Part shown: piece after piece, positions 9,040-18,660 of the stretch
Numbering within the stretch: position 1 is the first letter of the stretch
How the letters are laid out: the number at the start of each line of letters is the position of its first letter
Assembly: GCF_006539165.1 (NCBI RefSeq)
Contig: NZ_BJMM01000011.1
Location: 62,001 to 126,000 of the forward strand
Direction of reading: 5' to 3'
Source of the DNA: Streptomyces cacaoi
GTDB lineage: Bacteria > Actinomycetota > Actinomycetes > Streptomycetales > Streptomycetaceae
DNA: 64,000 nt
The notes under the pieces: generated by a model
What the model was told of the DNA's origin: nothing
The model's input: only the letters and a program-made list of their open reading frames with translations
Database searches by the model: none
Translations under genes and position numbers: made by a program

Positions 9040-9675
9040 TCACCCGGGACGGCGGGGCTCCAGGGCGCGCAGTGTCAGATCGACCAGCTGGTCGGTGAAC
9101 TCGTGGGTGAGCGGGCCCGAGCGGTTGAGCCAGCGCTGCTGGACCGGGCCGAGCAGCAGCTCGACGGCCAGGCGGACATCGACGTCCGGATCGATCCGGC
9201 CGGCCTCCTGCTCGGCGCGCAGCCGCCGGGCGTAGACGGCGAGCCCGGGCTCCTGGAGCCGCTCGGCGAACTGCCGGGCCAGCTCGGCGTCGTCGGCCGC
9301 GGCGACGGCGATCGCGCGGTAGGGCGCCTCGAAGCCGGGGTCGGTGAACTCGTCGACGGTGGCGCGCAGGACGGACTTGAGGTCGGCGGCCAGGTCCCCG
9401 GTGTCCGGGAGGCTCTCGGCCTCGCCGGTGGGGGTGTCCAGGAAGGCGTCCAGCAGCACGGCCGCCTTGGACGGCCACCAGCGGTAGATCGTCTGCTTGC
9501 CGACGCCCGCGCGGGAGGCGATGGCCTCGATGGTCAGCCTGGTGTACCCGACCTCGCCCACCAGCTGGATGCTGGCGTCGAGGATGGCCCGGCGGGAGCG
9601 CTCGCTGCGACGCGACGCGTCGGGCGCCCTGCCCGCCCTGTTCGCTTCTCCCGCCCTGTTCGCTTCTGTGGACAT
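9040..9675 (-). CDS. TetR-family repressor
   Basis: DNA-binding repressor of 211 aa. The helix-turn-helix is clear: RRAILDASIQLVGEVGYTRLTIEAIASRAGVGKQTIYRWWPSKAAVLLDAF, roughly residues 28-78, with a ligand-binding C-terminal half. The first 20 residues contain ANRAG twice, encoded by an 18-bp direct repeat. No Shine-Dalgarno precedes ATG 9675. Instead TAGATT lies 6 nt upstream with TTCGTC 17 bp further up, predicting a leaderless mRNA. The -35 lies inside an inverted repeat that also appears once more in the divergent gap, so autoregulation is expected. The divergent partner is a small protein gene, not the usual efflux pump. Confidence 0.9.
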   Translation of the reverse strand: MSTEANRAGEANRAGRAPDASRRSERSRRAILDASIQLVGEVGYTRLTIEAIASRAGVGKQTIYRWWPSKAAVLLDAFLDTPTGEAESLPDTGDLAADLKSVLRATVDEFTDPGFEAPYRAIAVAAADDAELARQFAERLQEPGLAVYARRLRAEQEAGRIDPDVDVRLAVELLLGPVQQRWLNRSGPLTHEFTDQLVDLTLRALEPRRPG

Positions 9676-9701
9676 GCCCCGAATCTAGCAGCGCGCTGAG
9701 A

Positions 9702-9773
9702 CGAGACGAACCGTCTTGACACGGCGTACCACCCCGTGGACTCTGGAGGAGTGGCGAGACGAACCGTCTCGCC
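9702..9773. promoter_or_regulatory. Two TetR-type operators and divergent promoters
   Basis: Site 1 (9702-9718) is CGAGACG-AAC-CGTCTTG, with one mismatch between arms. Site 2 (9753-9773) is a perfect repeat, GGCGAGACG and CGTCTCGCC around AAC. Site 1 covers the -35 (TTCGTC, complement of 9705-9710) of the tetR promoter and touches a rightward TTGACA (9716-9721). Site 2 lies where a rightward transcript would start, about 10 bp beyond a weak -10 (GACTCT, 9739-9744). Occupancy of both would shut both directions. Confidence 0.8.
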
Positions 9774-9863
9774 GCGGCCACGGGGGGACCCGGGGGCGCT
9801 CCGACGAACCGGGGCGCCCCCGTCCCCGGCCCCGACACCCCGGACGGAAGGAAAGGTGATCCC

Positions 9864-10076
9864 GTGAGCAAGGGACGCGCACGCAACAGGCTCAGCACCG
9901 GCGGACCCCGCGCACACCTGTCACGCGCCGGGCTGCGCGGCGACGGCGGGCCCGGGTACGGCCCCGGCAGCCGGCCCGACCCGCAGGCACAGAAGCGCGA
10001 ACTGCTCAGAAAGCTCCGGGAGACAGGCGGGAAGCCCCGGGAGTCGAGCGGAAGGCCCCGGGAGTCGAGCGGCTGA
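9864..10076 (+). CDS. Small conserved protein, possibly DUF6243 family
   Basis: A 70-aa basic protein starting at GTG 9864 behind GGAAAGG. It opens MSKGRARNRLSTGGPRAHLS and has a PDPQAQKRELLRKLRE helix, which fits the short streptomycete proteins I recall as DUF6243 (an SK start, an LSRA segment and a QKRELLRK helix). The last 15 residues come from a 15-bp duplication encoding GRPRESS-like repeats. It follows the divergent TetR operators, so it is the likely repressor target. Function unknown; there is no signal peptide or membrane helix. Confidence 0.65.
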   Translation: MSKGRARNRLSTGGPRAHLSRAGLRGDGGPGYGPGSRPDPQAQKRELLRKLRETGGKPRESSGRPRESSG

Positions 10077-10259
10077 CGCCGTGCCCGGCGGGAGGAATCC
10101 CGGCCGGGGCGGGCGGCTCCGGAAGGAACTCCCGCCGCGGCAGAGCCGAACGGAAGGAAATCCGGCTGCGGCGGATCGCCGCGGATCACAGCGAACGGGC
10201 TCCGCACGGAGGACGATGGGCGCACCACATCGGCGCTTCGACACCGTGAGGAGCCTTCG

Positions 10260-11066
10260 TTGTATGCACCCCGCCGCTATCTGATGTGCCCGCCGGAGCA
10301 CTTCCGGGTCACCTACTCCATCAACCCGTGGATGGACCCCGCGAAGCCGGTCGATCTGCCCATCGCCCTCGCCCAGTGGGAGGATCTGCGCGACCGCTAC
10401 CGCTCCCTGGGCCACACCGTCGAACTCCTCGACCCGGTACGGGAACTGCCCGACATGGTGTACGCGGCCAACGGGGCCACCGTCATCGACGGCCGGGTGC
10501 TCGGCGCCCGGTTCGCCCATCCCGAGCGCTCCGGCGAGGCCGCCGCACATCGCGACTGGTACCGCGCACACGGCTTCACCGACGTCGCCACCCCCGAACA
10601 CATCAACGAAGGCGAGGGCGACTTCGCCGTCACCGCACGCTGGGTCCTGGCCGGACGCGGCTTCCGCAGCAGCCCGCTCTCGCACGGCGAGGCCCAGGAG
10701 TACTTCGGCCGCCCCGTGCTCGGCCTCGACCTCGTCGACCCGCGCTACTACCACCTCGACACGGCCCTGTGCGTGCTCGACCCCGACCGCGAGGACGTCA
10801 TGTACCACCCGGCGGCCTTCTCCCCCGGCAGCAGGGCCGTCCTCGCCCGGCTCTTCCCCGACGCCCTGCTCGCCGAGGAGGCCGACGCCCTCGCCCTCGG
10901 CCTCAACGCCGTCAGCGACGGCCACCACGTGCTCCTCCCGCAGGCGGCCACCGGCCTGTTCGACCCGCTGCGCGCCCGCGGCTACGAGCCCGTGCCCGTC
11001 GACCTCACCGAGCTGCTCAAGGGCGGCGGCAGCGTCAAGTGCGTGACGGCGGAGATCCGTAGCTGA
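10260..11066 (+). CDS. Dimethylargininase / amidinotransferase-family hydrolase
   Basis: Guanidino-group-modifying enzyme of the pentein fold, most like dimethylarginine dimethylaminohydrolase (dimethylarginine to citrulline plus dimethylamine); 268 aa. The start is TTG 10260, chosen because GAGGAG lies 6 nt upstream and homologues begin with a short segment before RRYLMCPPEHF. Catalytic elements are visible: YSINPWMD and NGATV strands, an acidic NEGEGDF loop, His near 165 in YYHLDTALCVLD, and a C-terminal nucleophilic Cys at about 261 in GGGSVKCVTAEI. Two strong hairpins follow the gene. Substrate could also be arginine or ornithine-side analogues; I infer dimethylarginine from length and motif order. 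Confidence 0.85.
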   Translation: MYAPRRYLMCPPEHFRVTYSINPWMDPAKPVDLPIALAQWEDLRDRYRSLGHTVELLDPVRELPDMVYAANGATVIDGRVLGARFAHPERSGEAAAHRDWYRAHGFTDVATPEHINEGEGDFAVTARWVLAGRGFRSSPLSHGEAQEYFGRPVLGLDLVDPRYYHLDTALCVLDPDREDVMYHPAAFSPGSRAVLARLFPDALLAEEADALALGLNAVSDGHHVLLPQAATGLFDPLRARGYEPVPVDLTELLKGGGSVKCVTAEIRS

Positions 11067-11071
11067 CCCGA

Positions 11072-11128
11072 CGGCGCCGGCCTCGGGTCCGGCGCCGGTT
11101 CGCCGGGCCCGTGCGCACCGGGCCCGGC
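11072..11128. terminator. Tandem hairpin terminator between convergent genes
   Basis: Two consecutive perfect stems: CGGCGCCGG/CCGGCGCCG (11072-11080, 11089-11097) and GCCGGGCCC/GGGCCCGGC (11102-11110, 11120-11128), the second followed by CTTTCCCCCC. They lie between the dimethylargininase and Rsm22 genes, which converge, so they can serve both strands. Confidence 0.75.
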
Positions 11129-11181
11129 CTTTCCCCCCACCACGGAGAGGGCGCCCGCGCCGGGGCGGCCCGCCGGTACCG

Positions 11182-12228
11182 CTACTCCCCCGCCGCCTCC
11201 GGGGGCCAGGCGGCGCCCCAGTCGGTGTCCCGGGCCGCGCGGTAGTGGGCGCCGTGCCGCTTGGTGACGGTGCGTCGCGCGGGTACGGCGGCGTCCGGCG
11301 TGCACAGGTCGAGCAGGACCTGCCCCTTGCGCAGCTGGGGCCTGCGCACGACGCGGGAGGGGGCGGGGCCGCCGGCGACATGGGAGCGCACGGCGGCGAC
11401 ATAGCTGAACTTCTCGTCCTCGTGGGCGAGTTCACCGCCCTTGACCCGGCGGTGCAGGGACGAGCGGGCGACCCGCGTGGCGAAGTGGCACCAGTCCCGG
11501 CCCGGCACGATCGGGCAGGCGTCGCTGTGCGGGCACGGCGCCAGCACCCGCAGCCCGGCCCCGACGAGCGTGTCCCGCGCCGCCCTGATCCGGGCGTACC
11601 CCTCCGGGGTGCCGGGCTCGATCAGCACCACCGCGTCGGTCGCGGCGCGCGCCGCCGCCTCCACCACGGCGGCGCGGTCGGCCTCCGCCAGCTCGCCGAG
11701 CACATAGCCGGCGGTCACCAGGGCGGCCCCGGCAGCGGCCCCGGCTCGGGCCCCGGCGGCGCCCGCCGCGTCGAGCGCGCTCTCCGCCCCCGCTTCCCGC
11801 AGCGAGCCGCGCTGCCAGCGGGCCGTGCGCAGCGCCGGTGCGGTCGAGCCGGCCGCCAGTTCGCGGCCGAGGTCGAGCGCCGGGGCCGCCCAGTCCAGGA
11901 CGGTCGTCGCCCGGGGGCCGTCCCACACCCGCGCGGCGGCCCAGGTGACGGCTCCGGTGCCGCCGCCGAAGTCCAGATGGCTGTCCGGGCGCCAGCCCGG
12001 GGCCCGGGCGGCCAGCCCGGCCAGCGCGTCGCAGGCCGCGGCGAAGGTGGCGGGCATGCGGTAGGCGGCGTAGGCGACGACGTCGGCACGGTTGCGCAGG
12101 ACCGGCGCCCCGGTGGGCGTCCGCCCGCGGTAGTGCCCGATCAGCCGCTCGACGGCGGCGGTCGCCTGCCGCGCCGGCAGCCCGTCGACGAGGGCCGCGA
12201 GCGCGTCCCGCAGTTCTTGCTCGATCAC
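11182..12228 (-). CDS. Rsm22-type ribosome-associated methyltransferase-like protein
   Basis: Predicted SAM-dependent methyltransferase-like factor of the small ribosomal subunit Rsm22 family, 348 aa. Evidence: DSHLDFGGGTGAVTWAA (SAM-binding loop), VTAGYVLGELAEADR, VVLIEPGTPEGY, and a late Cys cluster CPHSDACPIVPGRDWCHF plus LDLC, the four-Cys Fe-S-binding pattern of mitochondrial METTL17/Rsm22. The longer open frame upstream crosses a tandem repeat and is not credible. GTG 12228 is chosen because it opens at IEQELRDALAALVDGLP, has no Shine-Dalgarno, and has TACACT (complement of 12235-12240) 6 nt before it, so a leaderless mRNA is likely. Bacterial function is not settled. Confidence 0.82.
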   Translation of the reverse strand: MIEQELRDALAALVDGLPARQATAAVERLIGHYRGRTPTGAPVLRNRADVVAYAAYRMPATFAAACDALAGLAARAPGWRPDSHLDFGGGTGAVTWAAARVWDGPRATTVLDWAAPALDLGRELAAGSTAPALRTARWQRGSLREAGAESALDAAGAAGARAGAAAGAALVTAGYVLGELAEADRAAVVEAAARAATDAVVLIEPGTPEGYARIRAARDTLVGAGLRVLAPCPHSDACPIVPGRDWCHFATRVARSSLHRRVKGGELAHEDEKFSYVAAVRSHVAGGPAPSRVVRRPQLRKGQVLLDLCTPDAAVPARRTVTKRHGAHYRAARDTDWGAAWPPEAAGE

Positions 12229-12300
12229 CCGGAAAGTGTACGGACCGGCCCCGGCGGTCCGGCCCGGTCGGAGGCCGGAGGTCGGAGCCGGAGGCCGAAG

Positions 12301-12377
12301 GTCGGCGGTCGGCGGTCGGCGGTCGGCGGTCGGCGGTCGGCGGTCGGCGGTCGGCGGTCGGCGGTCGGCGGTCGGCG
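12301..12377. repeat. Tandem heptanucleotide repeat, 11 copies
   Basis: Eleven uninterrupted perfect copies of GTCGGCG, preceded by a degenerate GGAGGTCGGAGCC-like stretch. It lies between the 3' end of the hydrolase gene (12447) and the presumed Rsm22 promoter. Seven is not a multiple of three and no real gene crosses it. A slippage-prone minisatellite of this kind often varies in copy number between strains. Confidence 0.9.
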
Positions 12378-12446
12378 GCACCGTACGCCCCCGCCCCCGC
12401 CGCAGCCGTCGGCGGCCCGGTCGCCCGGCGGCGGGGGCCCGGTTCC

Positions 12447-13619
12447 CTACCGAACGGCCCGGGCCAGCCGGGTGGCCGCCTCCGCGCGGGGACGGTTGTC
12501 GGCGGGGCGGCGCACCGGGTGGACGGTGTTGGCGAGCAGGACGAGGAAGGTGTCGGTCTCCGGATCGAGGACGAGGCTCGTCCCGGTGAAGCCGGTGTGC
12601 CCGGCGGCCCGCGCCGCGGTGCCGGACAGCTCTCCCATGAACCATTCGGCCCCGACCTGGAAGCCCAGCCCCGGCGGATCCAGCAGCAGCCCCACCGACT
12701 CGCGGGCCAGGATCCGGGCCGGGCCGTAGACGCCGCCGGACAGCAGGGTGCGGCACAGCACGGCCAGATCGCGTGCCGTGGAGAAGAGGCCGGCGTGACC
12801 GGCGACACCGGACATGGCGTAGGCGTTCTCGTCGTGCACCCGACCGTGCACGAGACCCCGGTCGAGCTTGGCCCAGGGGGTGCGCTGGTCCTCCGTCGCC
12901 GCGATCCGGGGGCGCCAGGCGCGGGGCGGGGTGAAGCGGGTGTGCTCCATGCCGAGCGGCTTGGTGATGCCGTCACGGACCAGCGCGTCCAGCGGCCGGC
13001 CCGTCACCCGCTCCAGCACCCGTTCGAGCAGCAGCAGGTTGAGGTCGCTGTAGAGGTGGGCGCTGCCCGGCGTGGTCAGCGGCTTCTCCCGCCACAGCAG
13101 CCCGGTGTGCTCGGCCGTGTTGTACGCGTGGAGCGGCAGTTCGGCCTGGAGTCCGGAGGTGTGGGTCAGCAGCTGGCGCACGGTGATCCCGTGGTCGGGG
13201 ACGAGCCCCTCGCAGGGGTCGGCGTACAGCACGATCGGCGCGTCCAGCTCCAGGCGTCCGCGCTCGATCTGCTGCACGGCGGCGACGGCGGTGAACAGCT
13301 TCGTCAGCGACGCCAGGTCGAAGACGGTGCCGGTGCGCATCGGCAGCCACGCCTCGCGGGGCAGCTCCACCCCGCGTGCGCCCTCCGGGTCCCACGCGGA
13401 GTAGCGCAGTGCCCACCCGGTGGCGTGCTCGACGGCGACGTACGGGCCGCGCCCCGCCAGCACGACGGCGCCCGCGCACCAGCCGGTGCCGGGCAGCGCG
13501 TCGATCTGTTCGGTCAGCGCCCCCAGGTGGTCCGCGTCCAGCCCGGCCCGCTCCCGGAAGCGGCGCAGCCGGTCGGGCCCGGCCTGGGGGTCGACCGTTC
13601 TCAGTCGCGTGCGCGCCAT
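12447..13619 (-). CDS. Serine hydrolase, beta-lactamase/PBP class C fold
   Basis: Active-site serine hydrolase of 390 aa, resembling streptomycete beta-lactamase-related esterases or D-aminopeptidases. Motifs in order: SLTK (S-x-x-K nucleophile) in VFDLASLTKLFTAVAAVQ, VRQLLTHTSGL, YSDLN (Tyr-x-Asn-type second motif), and HTGFTGTS in place of the KTG triad. No signal peptide is seen, so it is probably cytoplasmic. The ATG at 13619 lies 19 bp inside the 3' end of the upstream exporter gene and lacks a clear ribosome site, which suggests translational coupling. Substrate unknown; true beta-lactamase activity is unlikely without a secretion signal. Confidence 0.85.
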   Translation of the reverse strand: MARTRLRTVDPQAGPDRLRRFRERAGLDADHLGALTEQIDALPGTGWCAGAVVLAGRGPYVAVEHATGWALRYSAWDPEGARGVELPREAWLPMRTGTVFDLASLTKLFTAVAAVQQIERGRLELDAPIVLYADPCEGLVPDHGITVRQLLTHTSGLQAELPLHAYNTAEHTGLLWREKPLTTPGSAHLYSDLNLLLLERVLERVTGRPLDALVRDGITKPLGMEHTRFTPPRAWRPRIAATEDQRTPWAKLDRGLVHGRVHDENAYAMSGVAGHAGLFSTARDLAVLCRTLLSGGVYGPARILARESVGLLLDPPGLGFQVGAEWFMGELSGTAARAAGHTGFTGTSLVLDPETDTFLVLLANTVHPVRRPADNRPRAEAATRLARAVR

Positions 13620-14983
13620 GGCCGGCAGAGTCCCACGAAGGCGAGCGCCGCCAGCAGCAGCGCGCTGAGCTGCACGAGCGCCATCGGCACGGCCGTCCGC
13701 TCGCCGGCGACCCCGACCAGCGGGGAGGCGACGGCGCCGACGAGGAACTGGGAGGTGCCCAGCAGCGCGGAGGCCGAACCGGCGGCGTGCGGAGTGCGCA
13801 TCAGCGCCTGCGAGTTGGCGTTGGGCATGGTCAGGCCCATGCCGGACATCAGCACACACAGCCCGACGGCGAGCGGCACCAGGCCGACATGACCGAACAC
13901 CCCGCTGGTCATCAGCAGCAGTGCGACGGCGGCGGCGCCGGACATGCTCAGCCCGAAGCCCAGCACCCGGTCCAGCGGGACCCGGCCCACCAGCACCTTG
14001 CCGTTGAGCTGCCCGAATGCGACCAGGCCGATGGAGTTGACCATGAACAGCAGGCTGAAGGTCTGCGGCGAGGCCCCGTAGATCTCCTGGACCACGAAGG
14101 GCGAGGCCGCGACGTAACTGAAGAGCGCGGCGAACGCGAAGCTGCCCGCGATCAGATAGCCGGCGAACACCCGGTCGGCGAGCAGTCCGCGCATGGTGCG
14201 CAGCGCGTCGGCCAGCCCGCCGCTGTGCCGCTCGTCAGCCGGCAGCGTCTCGGGCAGCTTGCGCAGGACGACGAGGACGAGCAGCAGGCCGATGGCGGCG
14301 AGGATCAGAAAGACCCCGCGCCAGTCGGTGAAGCGCAGCACCTGCCCGCCCAGCACCGGCGCGAGGACGGGTGCGACGCCGGATATCAGCATCAGCGTGG
14401 AGAAGAAGCGGGCCATGGCCAGCCCGTCGTACATGTCACGCACGACGGCGCGGGCGATGACGACCCCGGCGGCGCCGGCCAGTCCCTGGACGAGCCGGAA
14501 GACGGTGAGCGTCTCGACGGAGGGCGCGAACGCGCAGGCGATCCCGGCGACGATGTAGCAGACCATGCCGATCAGCAGCGGCCGGCGGCGGCCGAACCGG
14601 TCGCTCATCGGCCCGACGACGAGCTGTCCGACGGCGAGCCCGAGCAGACACGCGGTGAGCGTGAGCTGGGCGGTGGCGGCCGGGACGTGCAGGGCCCCGC
14701 TGACCTCCGGCAGGGCCGGGAGGTACATGTCGAGGGAGAGCGGCGGCAGCGCCGTCAGCCCGCCCAGGATGAGCGTCAGCAGGAGTCCGGCGCGGCGGCG
14801 CCCGGTCAACTCCGGCCGGCCGCCGGGGGCTTCACGCCCCGGTGCGGGCGGTCCCGCGGCGCGGGGGCCCGGGGCGGCGGGGGCGCGGGAGGCGCCCGGT
14901 GCGTCGGTCGCGGGCCGGGAGGCCCGCTGAGGGGATACGGGGTCGGGTTGCGCGGCCGGATACCGGGGGCCGGGGTTGGTCAT
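13601..14983 (-). CDS. Bcr/CflA-family drug-resistance MFS exporter
   Basis: Twelve-helix major facilitator of the DHA1 Bcr/CflA branch (460 aa), exporting small drugs or sulfonamide-like compounds by proton antiport. ATG 14983 follows GGAGAGG; the open frame extends further but without a ribosome site. A 60-residue Pro/Ala/Gly N-terminus precedes helix 1. Signatures: LSLDMYLPALPEV in helix 1 (the D-x-Y-LP motif of Bcr), GPMSDRFGRRRPLLIG loop 2-3, RLVQGLAGAAGVVIARAVVRD helix 4 and PVLGGQVL helix 5. It overlaps the serine hydrolase gene downstream by 19 bp and diverges from an SDR gene. Confidence 0.9.
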   Translation of the reverse strand: MTNPGPRYPAAQPDPVSPQRASRPATDAPGASRAPAAPGPRAAGPPAPGREAPGGRPELTGRRRAGLLLTLILGGLTALPPLSLDMYLPALPEVSGALHVPAATAQLTLTACLLGLAVGQLVVGPMSDRFGRRRPLLIGMVCYIVAGIACAFAPSVETLTVFRLVQGLAGAAGVVIARAVVRDMYDGLAMARFFSTLMLISGVAPVLAPVLGGQVLRFTDWRGVFLILAAIGLLLVLVVLRKLPETLPADERHSGGLADALRTMRGLLADRVFAGYLIAGSFAFAALFSYVAASPFVVQEIYGASPQTFSLLFMVNSIGLVAFGQLNGKVLVGRVPLDRVLGFGLSMSGAAAVALLLMTSGVFGHVGLVPLAVGLCVLMSGMGLTMPNANSQALMRTPHAAGSASALLGTSQFLVGAVASPLVGVAGERTAVPMALVQLSALLLAALAFVGLCRPWRARD

Positions 14984-15138
14984 GCACCTCTCCAGGAGAT
15001 TGTCAGCTACATGAACATTCTTCCAGGTGATCCGTCCCCGGCCCATACGTTTGTGCGACGACCTGCGCGGAACGGCAGCCGCCCGCGCCCGGCGCCCCGC
15101 ACCCGGGGCCCGCACGCCCACCGGCGTACGCTGCGCGC

Positions 15139-15930
15139 ATGACGCCGGACACGAGGGAACCGCAGCAGAGGGCAGGCGCCCCCGCCGTCAAGGTGGCGGC
15201 CGTGACGGGGGCCGGATCCGGAATCGGCCGGTCCGTGGCGCTCACCCTGGCCGACGCCGGGTGGTCGGTGGTGCTCGCCGGCCGCCGCGAGGAGCCGCTG
15301 CGGGAGACGGCCGCGCTGGCGGGCGGCGCCGCGTCCGTGCTGTGCGTACCGACGGACGTGACCGAACCCGGCGCCGTGTCCGCGCTGTTCGACGCCGTGG
15401 AGGAGCGCCACGGCCGGCTCGACCTGCTGTTCAACAACGCCGGCACCTTCGGGCCCGCTGTGCCCGTCGACGAGCTGTCCCCCGAGGACTGGCGCGCCGT
15501 CGTCGACACCAACCTCACCGGCGCCTTCCTCTGCGCCCAGGGCGCCTTCCGGCTGATGAAGCGGCAACGGCCGCACGGCGGGCGGATCATCAACAACGGC
15601 TCGATCTCCGCACACGCGCCCCGCCCCGACTCGATCGCGTACACCGCCACCAAGCACGCCGTGACGGGGCTGACCAAGTCCCTCTCCCTGGACGGCCGCC
15701 GCTGGGACATCGCCTGCGGCCAGATCGACATCGGCAACGCCGCCACCGAGATGACCGCCCGCATGGGCCAGGGCACCGCGCAGGCCGACGGCAGCGTCGC
15801 CGCCGAACCCCGGATGGACGCCGCCGACGTCGCGCGCACCGTGCTGCACATGGCCGAACTCCCGCTGGAGGCCAACGTCCAGTTCGCGACGGTGCTGGCG
15901 ACGAAGATGCCGTTCATCGGCCGCGGCTGA
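15139..15930 (+). CDS. Short-chain dehydrogenase/reductase
   Basis: NAD(P)-dependent oxidoreductase of the classical SDR family, 263 aa. TGAGSGIG (residues 23-30) is the Rossmann loop, FNNAGTFG the NNAG motif, [23 protein letters not shown] the Ser-Tyr-x-x-x-Lys catalytic set, and the C-terminal half contains the substrate loop. A charged 17-residue N-terminus precedes the first strand. No ribosome site is seen; TACGCT (15127-15132) ends 6 nt before ATG, predicting a leaderless mRNA. Substrate not evident; PhzF lies 77 bp downstream on the same strand. Confidence 0.88.
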   Translation: MTPDTREPQQRAGAPAVKVAAVTGAGSGIGRSVALTLADAGWSVVLAGRREEPLRETAALAGGAASVLCVPTDVTEPGAVSALFDAVEERHGRLDLLFNNAGTFGPAVPVDELSPEDWRAVVDTNLTGAFLCAQGAFRLMKRQRPHGGRIINNGSISAHAPRPDSIAYTATKHAVTGLTKSLSLDGRRWDIACGQIDIGNAATEMTARMGQGTAQADGSVAAEPRMDAADVARTVLHMAELPLEANVQFATVLATKMPFIGRG

Positions 15931-16007
15931 CCCCGGGCGCTCCGCCGCGCTCCCCTGCGCCCCCCGCCCGCGGAACAAAACCGGGTGGGCGCGGGGTTGG
16001 CCCCTGC

Positions 16008-16952
<945 letters not shown>

Positions 16953-17143
16953 CGGCCCGTATCGACTGACGGCCCCTATCGGCTGACGCGTTCCGCCGGC
17001 GGCCGGGCGGCGGCCCCGCGGCCCCGGCCGGCTGAGGTGAAGATCACGTACCGCGTGCCGTCCGGGGTCTGGCCCCTCCCGGCCCCCGGGCAGGAGACTG
17101 CGGCGCACATCCGCCCGTGCGCAGCCGTCGTCGAGGAGCCGCC

Positions 17144-18571
17144 GTGAACGAACCGCAGCAGCCGTCGACCACCGCGGACGGAACCACCGCGGACGGAACC
17201 CGCCAACCGCCGCCCGCCGCAGCCGAGTTCACCGCCCCCGCCGAGCCGACCGTGCCCGCCGGGCCTGCTGGGCCTGCTGGGCCTGCTGGGCCGGGCGAGC
17301 CGCACGGTCCGGCAGAGCCGACGGGCTCGCCCGAGCAGTCCGCGCCGCACAATCCACCCGAGCCGACGGGGCCGACGGAGCAGACCGGGCAGACCGCGCC
17401 GGTCGAGTTCGCCGACTACCAGAACGAGATCTATCTGCACGGGCTCCAGGGACAGATCCCGCCGTTCACCACCGACGCGACGGCGCTCGGCGCCTCGGCC
17501 CGCGCCCACCTGGACGCCGGTGCCTTCGGCTATGTCGCCGGAGCGGCAGGCTCCGGCGCCACCCACCGCGCCAACCGGGAGGCGTTCGACCGCCGACGGC
17601 TCGTCCCGCGCATGCTCACCGACGCCACCCACCGCGATCTGCGCACCCGCGTCCTCGGCAGCACCCTGCCGGCGCCACTCCTGCTGGCACCGATCGGCGT
17701 CCAGTCGATCGTCCACCCCGACGGCGAACCGGCCACGGCCCGCGCGGCCGCCTCCCTCGGCGTCCCCACGATCCTGTCGACGGCCTCCTCGCACACCCTC
17801 GAACAGGTCGCCGAGGCCGCAGGCGACGGCCCCCGCTGGTTCCAGCTGTACTGGCCGAACGACGACGAGGTGTGCGCGAGCATCCTGGCCCGCGCCCGCC
17901 GCGCCGGGTACTCCACGCTCGTCGTCACCCTCGACACCTGGACCCTGGCCTGGCGGCCGCAGGACCTGGACCAGGCGTACCTGCCGTTCATCCGCGGCAT
18001 CGGCACCGCCATCCCGTTCTCCGACCCGGCCTTCCGCGCCGGTCTGGCGCGCTCCCCGGAGGAGGACCTCCGGGCGGCCGTGCTGCGCTGGGTGGCGACC
18101 TTCACCGGAACCGACCGCTCCTGGGACCGGCTGCCGTTCCTGCGCCGGCACTGGGACGGACCGATCGTCCTCAAGGGCATCCAGCACCCCGGCGACGCCC
18201 TCCGCGCGGCCGAGGCCGGCATGGACGGCATCGTCGTCTCCAACCACGGCGGCCGCCAGGTCGACGGGGCGGTGGCCTCCCTGGACGCCCTGCCCCGCGT
18301 CGTCGAGGCCCTCGACCGCGCCGGCTCCCGGACGGAGGTCCTCTTCGACTCCGGCGTACGCACCGGTTCCGACGTGCTCAAGGCGCTGGCCCTGGGCGCC
18401 CGCGCCGTGCTCCTCGGCCGCCCCTACGCCTACGGGCTCGCGCACGCCGGTGAGGCGGGCGTCCGGCACGTCCTGCGCAGCCTGCTCGCCGAGCTCGACC
18501 TCACCCTGGGCCTGACGGGCCACCGCAGCCCCGCCGAGCTGGGCCCCGACGACCTGTGGGAACACCCCTGA
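17144..18571 (+). CDS. FMN-dependent alpha-hydroxy-acid oxidase (lactate monooxygenase-like)
   Basis: Flavoenzyme oxidising L-2-hydroxy acids; most like lactate 2-monooxygenase because of length and the extended loop. GTG 17144 follows GAGGAG at 6 nt. The first 85 residues are Pro/Gly/Ala/Glu-rich with GPA repeats (three copies of a 9-bp unit at 17261-17287) and are not part of the barrel. The TIM barrel starts at FADYQNEIYLHG; FMN- and substrate-site residues appear in LLLAPIGVQSIVHPDG, FQLYWPND, the long LDTWTLAWRPQDLD loop, LKGIQHPGDA, VSNHGGRQVDG (catalytic His and substrate Arg), and FDSGVRTGSDVLKALALGA. 475 aa in all. The N-terminal tail is unusual for the family. Confidence 0.9.
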   Translation: MNEPQQPSTTADGTTADGTRQPPPAAAEFTAPAEPTVPAGPAGPAGPAGPGEPHGPAEPTGSPEQSAPHNPPEPTGPTEQTGQTAPVEFADYQNEIYLHGLQGQIPPFTTDATALGASARAHLDAGAFGYVAGAAGSGATHRANREAFDRRRLVPRMLTDATHRDLRTRVLGSTLPAPLLLAPIGVQSIVHPDGEPATARAAASLGVPTILSTASSHTLEQVAEAAGDGPRWFQLYWPNDDEVCASILARARRAGYSTLVVTLDTWTLAWRPQDLDQAYLPFIRGIGTAIPFSDPAFRAGLARSPEEDLRAAVLRWVATFTGTDRSWDRLPFLRRHWDGPIVLKGIQHPGDALRAAEAGMDGIVVSNHGGRQVDGAVASLDALPRVVEALDRAGSRTEVLFDSGVRTGSDVLKALALGARAVLLGRPYAYGLAHAGEAGVRHVLRSLLAELDLTLGLTGHRSPAELGPDDLWEHP

Positions 18572-18645
18572 CCCGGCACCCCGCGCCCCGGACCGTCCGC
18601 CCGTCCCCTCCACCGCCCGCCGGCCACCGCCGTCCCGACCGCGGG

Positions 18646-18651
18646 TAGACT
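18646..18651 (+). promoter_or_regulatory. -10 element of rnpB
   Basis: TAGACT lies 9 bp before the first paired base of RNase P RNA, the right place for a primary promoter. No clear -35 partner is visible. Confidence 0.6.
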
Positions 18652-18660
18652 GGCGGAACG

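Noticed and set aside
12301..12377. Heptamer array (and the 16-19 bp arrays elsewhere) as a CRISPR
   Set aside because: Repeat units are contiguous with no spacers, far shorter than CRISPR repeats, and no cas gene is present.
12447..13619. Secreted beta-lactamase conferring resistance
   Set aside because: SxxK and YxN-type motifs are present, but there is no signal peptide and the third motif is HTG-type, as in esterases and peptidases.
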